Positions 38,941 through 47,051 of a DNA stretch of 64,000 nt are shown piece by piece (position 1 is the first letter of the stretch; every line of letters starts with the position of its first letter). The notes beneath the pieces are model-generated. The model saw only the letters and a program-made list of their open reading frames with translations. It was not told where the DNA came from and ran no database searches. Both the position numbers and the translations under genes were made by a program. The DNA is from Gemmatimonadetes bacterium bin94 (GTDB lineage Bacteria > Gemmatimonadota > Gemmatimonadetes > Longimicrobiales > Gaopeijiaceae), in the NCBI GenBank assembly GCA_002238865.1, contig MPNE01000005.1, forward strand, positions 1 through 64,000. Reading direction: 5' to 3'.

Positions 38941-41418
38941 CTACGACACCGGCCTCCCCCGCACCCGCACCACAAACAGCCCCTCACTCCAGCTCGACAC
39001 CACCACCACCCCGCTCTCGAAGAACGGGTAGTTGCTCCACGCCCCCCCGAACGCCGGCAGCCCCGGATCGTCCGGCACCGTGTCGAAGAACCCGATCTCC
39101 ACCGGATTCTCCACATCGCTGATGTCCAGCACCCTGAGCCCGCTCATCAGGTTTGCCTGGTAGAGCCGATTCCCCCGCACATACTGGTTGTGGTCGATCG
39201 TCTCCGTCTCGGCGAAGTGCTCCTTGAGCAATAGCGGGTCATCCAGATCCGCCACATCCCAGATCAGCGTCCGTGTTCGGTCGACGCTGCCCTGAGACTC
39301 GTCGCCCTCATCACCCATGAAGAAATGGGTCTGGTCCTCGGTCAGCCAGCCCTGGTGCGCGTAGCCGACGTTGGGGTAGTCGCCGCGGGCGATGGCGACC
39401 GGATTCTCGCGGTCGGTCACGTCGGCAATGCTCAGTGCGGTCTCGTTGGCGCCGAAGCAGATCTCGCGGCCCTGGTAGTCCTCGTCCGGCCCCCGGTAGA
39501 TGACGCACTGGGCATCGTGGGAATAGCCGGTGCGCTGGCGTCCGGTGGTGCCGTCGGCGAAGCAGCCCAGGAAAAGGGGCTCGGCGGGGGTCCGCACGTC
39601 GATCATGTGCAGGCCGCCACCGCACGTCTGGCCGCCCATGCTGCTTCCCACCACGTACGCGGTCCCGGTCTCCTCGTTGATGACGATGTTGTGGGCGCTG
39701 GCGATGCCGTCGTAGTGGGCGGTCTCGGCGAAGGTCACGGGCGGGCCCGTGGCGTCCCTGAGCCGGGTGAGGTCGAAGATCTGCACCCCGTGCGCCCCGG
39801 CGCCGTCGGCTACGATGAAGGCGTGGTCGCGGTACACCTTGATGTCGCGCCAGAGGTTCTCGGTGGCGCCCTCGGTCAGGGGCAACTGGCCGGCGTAGCG
39901 GGGCCCGTTGGGGTTGCTGATGTCGACGAAGGCCGTCGCGTCCGAACGCCCAACCAGCGCCCAGTCCCTGCCGGTCACCGGGTCGGTCCAGCCCCAGATG
40001 TCGTTGAGGATGGTGCCCGGATCGGCTCCCAGTGACGTCAGCGGCACGAAGGCGACCAGGTCGATCTGCGAGCAGTCAAAGGGCCCGGTCACGCCGTCGG
40101 TGCAGGGGGGCTGCTCGCCGGAGAGCGCATCGAGGGTGCGGGACGCGTGGGTCGACTCGCGCAGGGTCGTGCCCTGGACCCAGGCCTCGTTCTCGCGCTC
40201 GTAGACGACTGCAGCGCCGAGCCGCATGTCCGCGTTCGAGGCCGCGACCACCGCCACATCCCCGTGCAGCGCGGCGAAGGACCCGAAGAGGGCGCCCCGG
40301 GAGAAACCGGGGGCTGGGATCGTGTTCTCGCTTTCGAGGGTCACGGTGCCGTTGGCAGGGCGGGCGTCGGCCACGCCGGTCGCCGAGACGCGGAAGACCT
40401 GCGCGCCGCCCGCGCCCTGGCTGAGCGCGCTCGCGCCGACCCACGCGCTATTCCCGTCGAAAGCCACCGCCGTGCCGTACCCGGCCGGGCCCTCCTCCGG
40501 GAACGAGAGACGGGCCGACTCGTTCCACGCGCGGTCGTCGATGCCGCGGGTGAAGAAGACCGCCGCGCCTGCCCCCGCGTCCGCGCCGGGCGCCCCGACG
40601 AGCACGGCGGCGCCCGCGCCGGCGAGGCTCGTGCCGAAGGCGTCGCCGCCGCGGCCTTCCGCGAGCGCCAGGGTGGCCGCGGGAACGGCGCCGCTCGCCG
40701 GGAAGTTGGCGTCGAAGGCGTAGGCCGCGCCGCGATCGCCGTCGGTTCCGGGCGCCCCGACGAAGAGGAGCGCGCCGTCGAGCGCGAGAGACGCGCCGAA
40801 ACGGTCAGGGGCGTAGGGGTCGGGGGAGGGGAGCAGCGTGGCCGGGCCGCCGGACGCGGGGAAGCGCAGGACCGCGCCGGGGCCTGCGTCCGAGGGCGCG
40901 CCGAGGTAGACCGCGTCGCCGGACAGCGCGACGGAGGTAGCCGTGAGGCGGACATCCGCGCCTGTCGGCGGCACGAGTTCGGTTGTCTGTGCCCATGCTC
41001 CATCAGCGCCGCGCTCAAAGAGGTAGGCGCCACCCCTGCCATCATCCCGCCCGGGCGAGCCGACCAGCAGCCGGTCGCCGTCGACCGCCAGCGCGGCCCC
41101 GAAACCGTCGCCGATCCGGACGTCGTCGCCGGTGATGATGTAGGCGAACTCCCAGCCGTCGTCAGCGCGCTCGAAGACGTAGATGCTTCCGGGCGAGGGA
41201 TAGATTGCGCCCGCCACGCCGCCGCCGGTGCGGCCGACGAAGATCTCGCCGTCGCCGATCGCGATGGCGGCTCCGAAGCCGGCTGCTCGCCAGATCGATT
41301 CCTGGGCGGGCGAGTAGGACTGGGCGGTGAGGGGGGTCGCGAGAACCAGGGGGCCCAGACCACTGAACGGCAAGGAAAAAAGAGCGCTCGCGACGATTGC
41401 CTTGGCAGTGAGTCTCAT
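38941..41418 (-). CDS. choice-of-anchor B family protein: FG-GAP-like propeller plus LVIVD repeats
   Basis: An 825-residue exported protein. Signal peptide ends LTAQSY near residue 34. Residues 40-430 form about seven blades with GFGAAIAIGDGEIFVGR, GFGAALAVDGDRLLVGSPGR, RFGASLALDGALLFVGAPGT, and AFGTSLAGAGAAVLVGAPGA. From about 460 the choice-of-anchor B/LVIVD region follows: IWGWTDPVTGRDWALVGRSD, ATAFVDISNPNGPRY, SMGGQTCGGGLHMIDVRTPA, YSHDAQCVIYRGPDEDYQGR and RVLDISDVENPVEIGFFDT. It probably acts at the surface; no enzymatic motif is visible. ATG at 41418 has GAGG seven bases upstream; the frame is open to 41646 but without a signal. Confidence 0.87.
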   Translation of the reverse strand: MRLTAKAIVASALFSLPFSGLGPLVLATPLTAQSYSPAQESIWRAAGFGAAIAIGDGEIFVGRTGGGVAGAIYPSPGSIYVFERADDGWEFAYIITGDDVRIGDGFGAALAVDGDRLLVGSPGRDDGRGGAYLFERGADGAWAQTTELVPPTGADVRLTATSVALSGDAVYLGAPSDAGPGAVLRFPASGGPATLLPSPDPYAPDRFGASLALDGALLFVGAPGTDGDRGAAYAFDANFPASGAVPAATLALAEGRGGDAFGTSLAGAGAAVLVGAPGADAGAGAAVFFTRGIDDRAWNESARLSFPEEGPAGYGTAVAFDGNSAWVGASALSQGAGGAQVFRVSATGVADARPANGTVTLESENTIPAPGFSRGALFGSFAALHGDVAVVAASNADMRLGAAVVYERENEAWVQGTTLRESTHASRTLDALSGEQPPCTDGVTGPFDCSQIDLVAFVPLTSLGADPGTILNDIWGWTDPVTGRDWALVGRSDATAFVDISNPNGPRYAGQLPLTEGATENLWRDIKVYRDHAFIVADGAGAHGVQIFDLTRLRDATGPPVTFAETAHYDGIASAHNIVINEETGTAYVVGSSMGGQTCGGGLHMIDVRTPAEPLFLGCFADGTTGRQRTGYSHDAQCVIYRGPDEDYQGREICFGANETALSIADVTDRENPVAIARGDYPNVGYAHQGWLTEDQTHFFMGDEGDESQGSVDRTRTLIWDVADLDDPLLLKEHFAETETIDHNQYVRGNRLYQANLMSGLRVLDISDVENPVEIGFFDTVPDDPGLPAFGGAWSNYPFFESGVVVVSSWSEGLFVVRVRGRPVS

Positions 41419-41646
41419 GGGTGGCCTCGCTTGCTGCTGGGTTGGCGCTCCGTCCGCGCACCACGGACCATCCGGGATTTCCACGCCGCGGATCGAGCCA
41501 GATCCATACCAGCATAGTTGGGCAGGGTGGTGCGCGCACCCGAAGGCGAGTCCGTCGATCGCGCTGGTCGGGGAGGTGTGAGGGACCTGTGGCGATTTGG
41601 GCCGCCCTCGTCGTGCCCAGAGCAAGCGCGTGAACTTCGCAATCAC
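41419..41646. other. divergent intergenic stretch, no gene
   Basis: This is the first part of a 314-base gap between the choice-of-anchor B gene and the propeller on the plus strand. No protein or RNA gene is recognisable in it. The regulatory signals that I can see lie at its right end. Confidence 0.4.
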
Positions 41647-41693
41647 TTGACTGCTCGCGTGTCAGACTCCAGTATCTCCTAAGATATTAGGAG
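41647..41693 (+). promoter_or_regulatory. promoter-like hexamers with a perfect inverted repeat
   Basis: TTGACT (41647-41652) and CAGTAT (41670-41675) are spaced 17 bases. Directly after them CTCCTAA (41676-41682) and TTAGGAG (41687-41693) form a perfect 7-base inverted repeat around GATA. A repressor bound there would cover the likely start site. The arrangement is seen directly; the role is inferred. Confidence 0.4.
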
Positions 41694-41732
41694 TTGGAAC
41701 CCGGATCACCCTTGAGGAGAAGTCGAAGGACA

Positions 41733-42838
41733 TTGCGTACCTCGCACCGCAGTGGCAGGCGTTGGCCTCCGGCGAGACGTTCGGCTGGCGCCGGGACCGC
41801 ACTGCTCATCACGGCGGCAACGGCACTGGCAACGGGGTCCTGCGGCCCTTTGGGAGCCGGCAACACCACCGTAGCCGATTCGGCCGGCGTCGCCATCGTC
41901 ACCAATCTGGGCCAGCCTCGGCTACTCGAGTGGACTCTCGACACCACCCGCATCTTCGGCGGAGACGAATCGGGCCCCGCCACCTTCCACCTCGCCAAGG
42001 CATCCCTTGTGGATGTCGATACCCAAGGCCGAATCTACGTACTGGAGCCCTTCGAGTATCGGATCACCGTCTTCGACAGCTCGTGCAGCTGCGGTTGGGC
42101 GACCGGGCCGGCATCGAATCGGCGCTCAACTACGGGGTGATCTACGTACATCTCCGCCATGTGGAAGCGACTCCCCATGGACTGCTGATCTGGGCGCGGG
42201 CGCCGTTTGCAGGGACTGAGTCGATCGAGGAACTCGACAACCGCGTCGTGCGGCTGCTTTCCGTGACGGGGCAGGATACGGTCGAGCTGATCACCGGCAA
42301 ACCGGGCCACATGACTACCGCATACTACCCGCGCTGCAGCATGACCTTCTCGATGCGCCAGCCTCTGGCCCCCCGAACCTTGTGGTCCCAATGGGGGAAC
42401 CGAGTCGCCATAAGTGCGTGGGGTGGGTTCCGAATCGACATCATGGACAACCACCGGCTGGTCAGGAGCGTGCGCTGGGCTGGTGTCGGGGAGCAGGAGC
42501 TGACTCGCTCCGAGGCGGAAGCATTGCTGGTGGCCAGGGGATACCTCGGGGCTTGCGATGACGACGTGGGCGAGTCGATCGAGAAACACGGCTTCCATCC
42601 GAGCCCTCAGGTCGTACGCAGCCTGGCGGTGGCTCCGGATGGCTACGTGTGGGCGCAGGTGCCTACCGCCAGTGGCGAAGACCGCATCCTCGTGCTGGGC
42701 CCCGAGGGCCGCATCGAAGGCGTCCTGCCCGAGGGGTTTCCGATGCCTCTGACCTTCCTGCCCGACGGTCGCCCGCTCATTCAGGTCAAGGATCCGCTGG
42801 ACGTCGAGCGAATCGGTGTAACCAGCCTTGTGAGGTAG
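41733..42838 (+). pseudogene. six-bladed beta-propeller lipoprotein, copy 3, frameshifted
   Basis: The first frame (TTG at 41733, up to 42140) has a basic signal with a lipobox (ALATGSC), DSAGVAIVTN and DTQGRIYVLEPFEYRITVFD, matching blades 1-2 of its paralogues. It then runs into unrelated sequence. A second frame carries on to 42838 with QLRLGDRAGIESALNYGVIY, GDRILVLGPEGRIEGVLPEG-like blades and a VERIGVTSLVR end. The switch lies near 42080-42095. The diagnostic GEGPGEF motif present at that point in both paralogues is missing, so more than a single base seems lost. Either a decayed gene or a local sequence error. Confidence 0.7.
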
Positions 42839-42870
42839 TGGGGAGGCACAATTCAGGGTCGGCCGGGCCG

Positions 42871-42904
42871 TTGTCCGCCAAAATGGGCCCAAGGTGGCGG
42901 ACAA
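42871..42904. terminator. recurrent 34-bp inverted repeat, copy B
   Basis: Perfect 10-base arms TTGTCCGCCA / TGGCGGACAA with a 14-base spacer centred on GGGCCC. It sits between two convergent genes, 33 bases after one stop and 11 before the other. TTCAGGG lies exactly 19 bases upstream of the left arm, as at copy C. A bidirectional terminator is plausible from position; there is no T run. Confidence 0.7.
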
Positions 42905-42914
42905 ATCCCGGCCC

Positions 42915-43712
42915 CTACTGTTCCCATTCGATGTGCCCGTCCACCGCGATAACCTGCCCCGTGACCCGTCGCGCACCCTCCGACGACAGGAACACGGCCA
43001 TGTCGGCGATGTCCTCGGGCTCCACCTTGCAGCGCATCGAGATGAACTGCAGAAACTCCGCTTCCACCTCGGCGGCGGTGCGCCCTTCCTGGTCGGCGAT
43101 CCGCTCCACGATCCCGCGCATGCGTTCGTTGTTGACCATCCCGGGCTGGATCGCGTTCACGCGCACGTTCCACGGCCCGAGTTCGCGCGCCACTGTCTTC
43201 GTGAGCCCCTCGACCCCCCACTTCGACACAGTGTAGACGGAGCGGTTGACGGGCAGGGTGCGCACGCTTCCCGTCGAGATGTTGACGATCGACCCCTCGC
43301 GCCTGGCCTTCATCCCGGGCACGACCTGCCTGATCCAGAGGAAGGGTCCGTAAAGGTTGACCTTCATCGTGCGGTCCCACTCGTCGGCGGGCATCTCTTC
43401 CACCGGCAGCCGGGGCCCCGCAATACCCGCGTCGTTGACCAGCACGTCGACGCGTTCCATGCCATCGATCGCGTCACGCATCCCCCGGGCGACGTCGCCG
43501 GCCAGCGAAACATCGCCGACCGTGGCCCCGAACGCGGGGTTTTCGGCGAGCGCCACGTCCACGGCCACCTCGTCGATGTCGAAGATGTGGACGCGGTAGC
43601 CGTGCTCGGCGAACCGCCGGGCGATGACGCGGCCGATGCCGCTGGCGCCTCCGGTGACCACAACGCCCCGGGCCGCAGGGTCGGCAGCCCGCTCTCCCTT
43701 GGAAACCGTCAT
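42915..43712 (-). CDS. short-chain dehydrogenase/reductase
   Basis: A 265-residue classical SDR. The cofactor loop TGGASGIGRVIARRFAEHG lies near residue 20, with IFDID at the end of beta-2. Then come LVNDAGIAGP (an Asp in the usual NAG Asn position), catalytic Ser in VNISTGSVR, Tyr-Lys in YTVSKWGVEGL, and VNAIQPGMVNNERM. The C-terminal insertion GRTAAEVEAEFLQFISMRCK resembles SDRs acting on hydroxy acids or alcohols. ATG at 43712 gives a normal N-terminus. It is divergent from the TakP-type receptor and may use the same metabolite. A CCAAC/GTTGG inverted repeat at 43798-43812 lies between them. Confidence 0.88.
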   Translation of the reverse strand: MTVSKGERAADPAARGVVVTGGASGIGRVIARRFAEHGYRVHIFDIDEVAVDVALAENPAFGATVGDVSLAGDVARGMRDAIDGMERVDVLVNDAGIAGPRLPVEEMPADEWDRTMKVNLYGPFLWIRQVVPGMKARREGSIVNISTGSVRTLPVNRSVYTVSKWGVEGLTKTVARELGPWNVRVNAIQPGMVNNERMRGIVERIADQEGRTAAEVEAEFLQFISMRCKVEPEDIADMAVFLSSEGARRVTGQVIAVDGHIEWEQ

Positions 43713-43893
43713 GGGGCGTACAGTAGCGCGGCGCGTGTGCCGTTGCCAGCGGAGCCGCGCCCCTCGGGATCGTCCCCAGCTCCGGGTTCCGATTGGCCCA
43801 ACACCCCGTTGGAGTGCTAGTCTTGACGGTTGCCACGTCCGGCCCGGCGAGCGGGCCGGGCAAGGATCCAGCTTGAACCCGGGAAGCAACCTG

Positions 43894-45081
43894 ATGAGCA
43901 AGAAGATCTTGGACTCCGCGTCGCCGGTCGCCGCCACCCCCGAACGCGACGAATCCCTGGACCGTCGCGGCTTCCTCGGCAAGGCCGCCGGAGGCGTGGC
44001 CGGTGCCGGCCTGATCACGGCGTGCGGGGGCGATGGCGGTGCGACGCTGGAAGGCGCCCCGGCCGTGCAGACCCGTCCCAGCGTGAGGTGGAGGCTGGCC
44101 TCCAGCTTCCCGCGTGGCCTGGACGCGATCTACGGGTCGGCCGAGATGCTCGGTGAGATCACCGCCTCGCTGACCGGGGGCCGTTTCGAGATCCGCGCCT
44201 ACCCCGCGGGCGAACTCGTGCCGGGGTTGCAGGTCATGGACGCCGTGCAGCAGGGCACCGTGCAGGTCGGGCAGAGCACCAGCTACTACTACACGGGCAA
44301 GAACCAGGCCCTGGCCTTCGACGCCGGGGTGCCCTTCGGCATGACCGCGCGCCAACAGGACGCATGGCTGAACGAGGGGGGCGGGCTCGAAGTGGTCCGC
44401 AGCGTCTTCGCGGACTTCGGCATCATCTCATTCCCCGGCGGGAACACCGGCGGGCAGATGGGTGGGTGGTTCCGCCGCGAGGTGAACTCCGCGGAAGACC
44501 TTCGCGGCCTCAAGATGCGGATTCCCGGTCTGGGCGGCGACGTCATGGACAGGATGGGCGTGACCGTTCAGGTTCTGGCCGGAGGCGACATCTACCCCGC
44601 GCTGGAACGGGGTGCGATCGACGCCACCGAATGGGTGGGCCCCTACGACGACGAGAAGCTCGGCCTCCATCAGGCCGCGCCGTACTACTACTATCCGGGG
44701 TGGTGGGAGCCGTCGGCGTCGGTGTCGTACGAGGTCAACCAGCAGGCGTGGGACCAGCTCCCGTCGGAGTATCAGGCCGTTTTCGAGGTCGCCGCACAGG
44801 CTTCGGCGCGCCGAATGCTCTACTACTACGACGCCAAGAACCCTGGCGCGCTGGAGCGTCTCATCGCGGGCGGGACCCAGATGCGGTCTTTCTCGGACGA
44901 CATCATGTCGGTCGCGCGCACGACGATCGGTGAAATCCTCGAGGACTACTCCGCCGCCGACCAGCAGTACCGGGAAGTCTACGACCACTGGCGCAACTTC
45001 AAGGAAGCGTCCTACCGCTGGTTCGGGACTGCGGAACTGAGGTTCGCGAGCTTCGCTTTCGGGGGTGATCAGCTCGGCTGA
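43894..45081 (+). CDS. TakP-type TRAP substrate-binding protein (system 3), Tat-exported lipoprotein
   Basis: A 395-residue DctP-family receptor with a twin-arginine signal (LDRRGFLGKAAGGVAG) ending in a lipobox-like LITACGG. The mature part carries YPAGELVPGLQVMDAVQQGT, SYYYTGK, DLRGLKMRIPGLGGDVMDRM with the ligand Arg, AIDATEWVGPYDDEKLGLHQ and YYYYPGWWEPSASVSYEV. The last two are hallmarks of the TakP group, which bind 2-oxo acids (pyruvate, branched-chain oxo acids) with a Na+ ion. GGAAG is eight bases before the ATG. Its permease genes lie on the other strand, converging on it, which is unusual for TRAP loci. Confidence 0.92.
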   Translation: MSKKILDSASPVAATPERDESLDRRGFLGKAAGGVAGAGLITACGGDGGATLEGAPAVQTRPSVRWRLASSFPRGLDAIYGSAEMLGEITASLTGGRFEIRAYPAGELVPGLQVMDAVQQGTVQVGQSTSYYYTGKNQALAFDAGVPFGMTARQQDAWLNEGGGLEVVRSVFADFGIISFPGGNTGGQMGGWFRREVNSAEDLRGLKMRIPGLGGDVMDRMGVTVQVLAGGDIYPALERGAIDATEWVGPYDDEKLGLHQAAPYYYYPGWWEPSASVSYEVNQQAWDQLPSEYQAVFEVAAQASARRMLYYYDAKNPGALERLIAGGTQMRSFSDDIMSVARTTIGEILEDYSAADQQYREVYDHWRNFKEASYRWFGTAELRFASFAFGGDQLG

Positions 45082-45127
45082 CTCGGCGGCGGCATAAAAC
45101 TGCCAGTGGGCGTCAAACTGACGGTAC

Positions 45128-45158
45128 AGTCGTCATTTTGCCTGTCATTGTGACGACT
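45128..45158. terminator. hairpin between convergent TRAP genes
   Basis: AGTCGTCA (45128-45135) and TGACGACT (45151-45158) are perfect 8-base arms around a 15-base loop. The hairpin directly abuts the DctM stop at 45160 and lies 46 bases after the TakP-type receptor stop. It has the position of a bidirectional terminator. A T-run is visible only inside the loop (ATTTTG). Confidence 0.55.
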
Positions 45159-45159
45159 C

Positions 45160-46482
45160 TCAGTTGACCAGCCCCGTCACCAGCCCGGGCCACTGGATGA
45201 TCAGCAGCAGCCCGATGATCTGGATGATGATGAACGGGATCACCGCACGGTAGAGGTCGGTGGTCTTCACCTCCGGTGGAGCCACACCGCGCAGATAGAA
45301 GAGCGCGAAGCCGAAGGGCGGCGTCAGGAACGAGGTCTGCAGGTTCATCCCGATCATCACGCCGAACCACACCAGGTCGATGCCCAGCAGGGACGCCGCG
45401 GGGGCCAGCAGCGGGATGATGATGAAGGCGATCTCGAAGAAGTCCAGGAAGAACCCGAGGACGAAGATCACCAGGTTTGCGACCAGGAGCAGACCGATAC
45501 GGCCGCCCGGCAGGGTCGTCAGCAGGTCCTCGATCCAGATGTCGCCGTACAGCCCCCGGAAGACCAGAGCGAACGCCGTCGACCCGATCAGCAGGAACAT
45601 GACCATCGTGGTGAGCTTGGTCGCCCCGAGGCACGAGTCGCGCAGCACCTTCATGGACATGCGGCCGCGCGCGAAGGCGAGCAGGATCGCGCCGACGGAG
45701 CCGATCGCGCCCGCTTCAGTGGGGGTCGCGACGCCGAGGAAGATCGATCCGAGCACGATCAGGATCAGGATCAGCGGCGGCATCATCACCAGAGCTACCT
45801 GGCGCATCAGCACCCCGAACGCGATGTCCGTCATCTCTCTGGGGAGCGCGGGCGCCGCTTCCGGCTTCACCACCGCCACGCCGCTCACGTACAGGGCGTA
45901 CATCGCCGCGAGCATCAGCCCCGGGATCAGTCCCCCTATGAACAGGTCGCCCACGGAGATCCCGAGCTGGTCCGCGAGCACGACCAGAACGATGCTCGGC
46001 GGGATGATCTGCCCAAGCGTTCCCGACGCCAGGATCACCCCCGACGACAGTCTCTTGGAGTAGTTGTAGCGGAGCATGACCGGCAGCGAGATGCTGCCCA
46101 TCGCCACGACGGAGGCACCCACGACGCCGGTCGCCGCGGCGAGCATCGCACCGACCACGACCACCCCCAGCGCCAGACCCCCGCGGTGCCGCCCGAAAAG
46201 GGTACCGATGGTCGTCAGCAGGTCCTCCGCCAGCCTGGCCTTCTCGAGTACCAGGCCCATGAAGATGAAGAACGGAACGGCCAGGAGGACGTAGTTCGAC
46301 ATCACCCCGAAAATGCGTTCGGGCATCGCATAGAGGAGGTTCCAGTCGAAGATGCCGAGTTCGACGCCGATGAAGGCGAAGAGCAGGGACGCGCCGCCGA
46401 GGGCGAATGCGACCGGATACCCGCAGAAGATGATCAGGAACACCACCAGGAACATCAGTGGTGCCAGGATGTTCGCTTCCAT
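45160..46482 (-). CDS. TRAP transporter large permease DctM (system 3)
   Basis: A 440-residue DctM with about 12 hydrophobic segments: NYVLLAVPFFIFMGLVLEKA, GASVVAMGSISLPVMLRYNY, ASGTLGQIIPPSIVLVVLAD, GVATPTEAGAIGSVGAILL, and MNLQTSFLTPPFGFALFYL. The last segment is typical of the larger DctM class that pairs with TakP-like receptors. Its ATG overlaps the DctQ stop (TAATG), and DctQ overlaps gpmI, so the three form one operon on the minus strand. Confidence 0.93.
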   Translation of the reverse strand: MEANILAPLMFLVVFLIIFCGYPVAFALGGASLLFAFIGVELGIFDWNLLYAMPERIFGVMSNYVLLAVPFFIFMGLVLEKARLAEDLLTTIGTLFGRHRGGLALGVVVVGAMLAAATGVVGASVVAMGSISLPVMLRYNYSKRLSSGVILASGTLGQIIPPSIVLVVLADQLGISVGDLFIGGLIPGLMLAAMYALYVSGVAVVKPEAAPALPREMTDIAFGVLMRQVALVMMPPLILILIVLGSIFLGVATPTEAGAIGSVGAILLAFARGRMSMKVLRDSCLGATKLTTMVMFLLIGSTAFALVFRGLYGDIWIEDLLTTLPGGRIGLLLVANLVIFVLGFFLDFFEIAFIIIPLLAPAASLLGIDLVWFGVMIGMNLQTSFLTPPFGFALFYLRGVAPPEVKTTDLYRAVIPFIIIQIIGLLLIIQWPGLVTGLVN

Positions 46483-47051
46483 TACAGCAGGGCCCCGAGG
46501 TCGGGTTCGGCCGGTCTGGTGTCCGCCTCCGGATCATCCTTCCCCCGGAGGATCCCGATGTCCTTGATCAACTCGGAGATCCCCTGGGCGACAAGGAGAA
46601 CGAAGGCGACGATGATCACCGCCTTCAGCGGGTAGCGCGGGAGGCCTCCCGGATCCGGCGAGGATTCAAGCACGGCCCACGAGTTGCGGATCGATGGCCA
46701 GGAGACCCACAGCACGAAGATGCAGAACGGGATCAGCATGAGCACCGAGCCGATCACGTTGATGCGGGCGCGCGCTCTGGTCTTCAGCCGGCCGTAGATC
46801 ACATCGACGCGGACGTGGGCGTTCTCCTTGAGGGCGAACCCCGCTCCCAGCAGGAAGATCAGGGAGAAGAGGTACCACTGGAGTTCCAGGTACAGGTTGG
46901 AACTCAGGTTGACGCCGATAAAGCGTCCCAGGTAGCGGGCGATGGCGTTGTACGCGCCGATCAGCACCATTGCGAATGCCAGCCAGGAGATGATGCGGCC
47001 GAGCCCGCCGGTGATTCGGTCGACGATGCGCACGTAGGGATTGTCGTTCAT
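46482..47051 (-). CDS. TRAP transporter small permease DctQ (system 3)
   Basis: A 189-residue DctQ subunit with four hydrophobic helices. RYLGRFIGVNLSSNLYLELQ and WYLFSLIFLLGAGFALKENA, then HVRVDVIYGRL, match the longer TakQ-like small permeases (E and KxxxHVRVD). Its ATG overlaps the gpmI stop by four bases. The C-terminus extends as an acidic tail. Confidence 0.9.
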   Translation of the reverse strand: MNDNPYVRIVDRITGGLGRIISWLAFAMVLIGAYNAIARYLGRFIGVNLSSNLYLELQWYLFSLIFLLGAGFALKENAHVRVDVIYGRLKTRARARINVIGSVLMLIPFCIFVLWVSWPSIRNSWAVLESSPDPGGLPRYPLKAVIIVAFVLLVAQGISELIKDIGILRGKDDPEADTRPAEPDLGALL

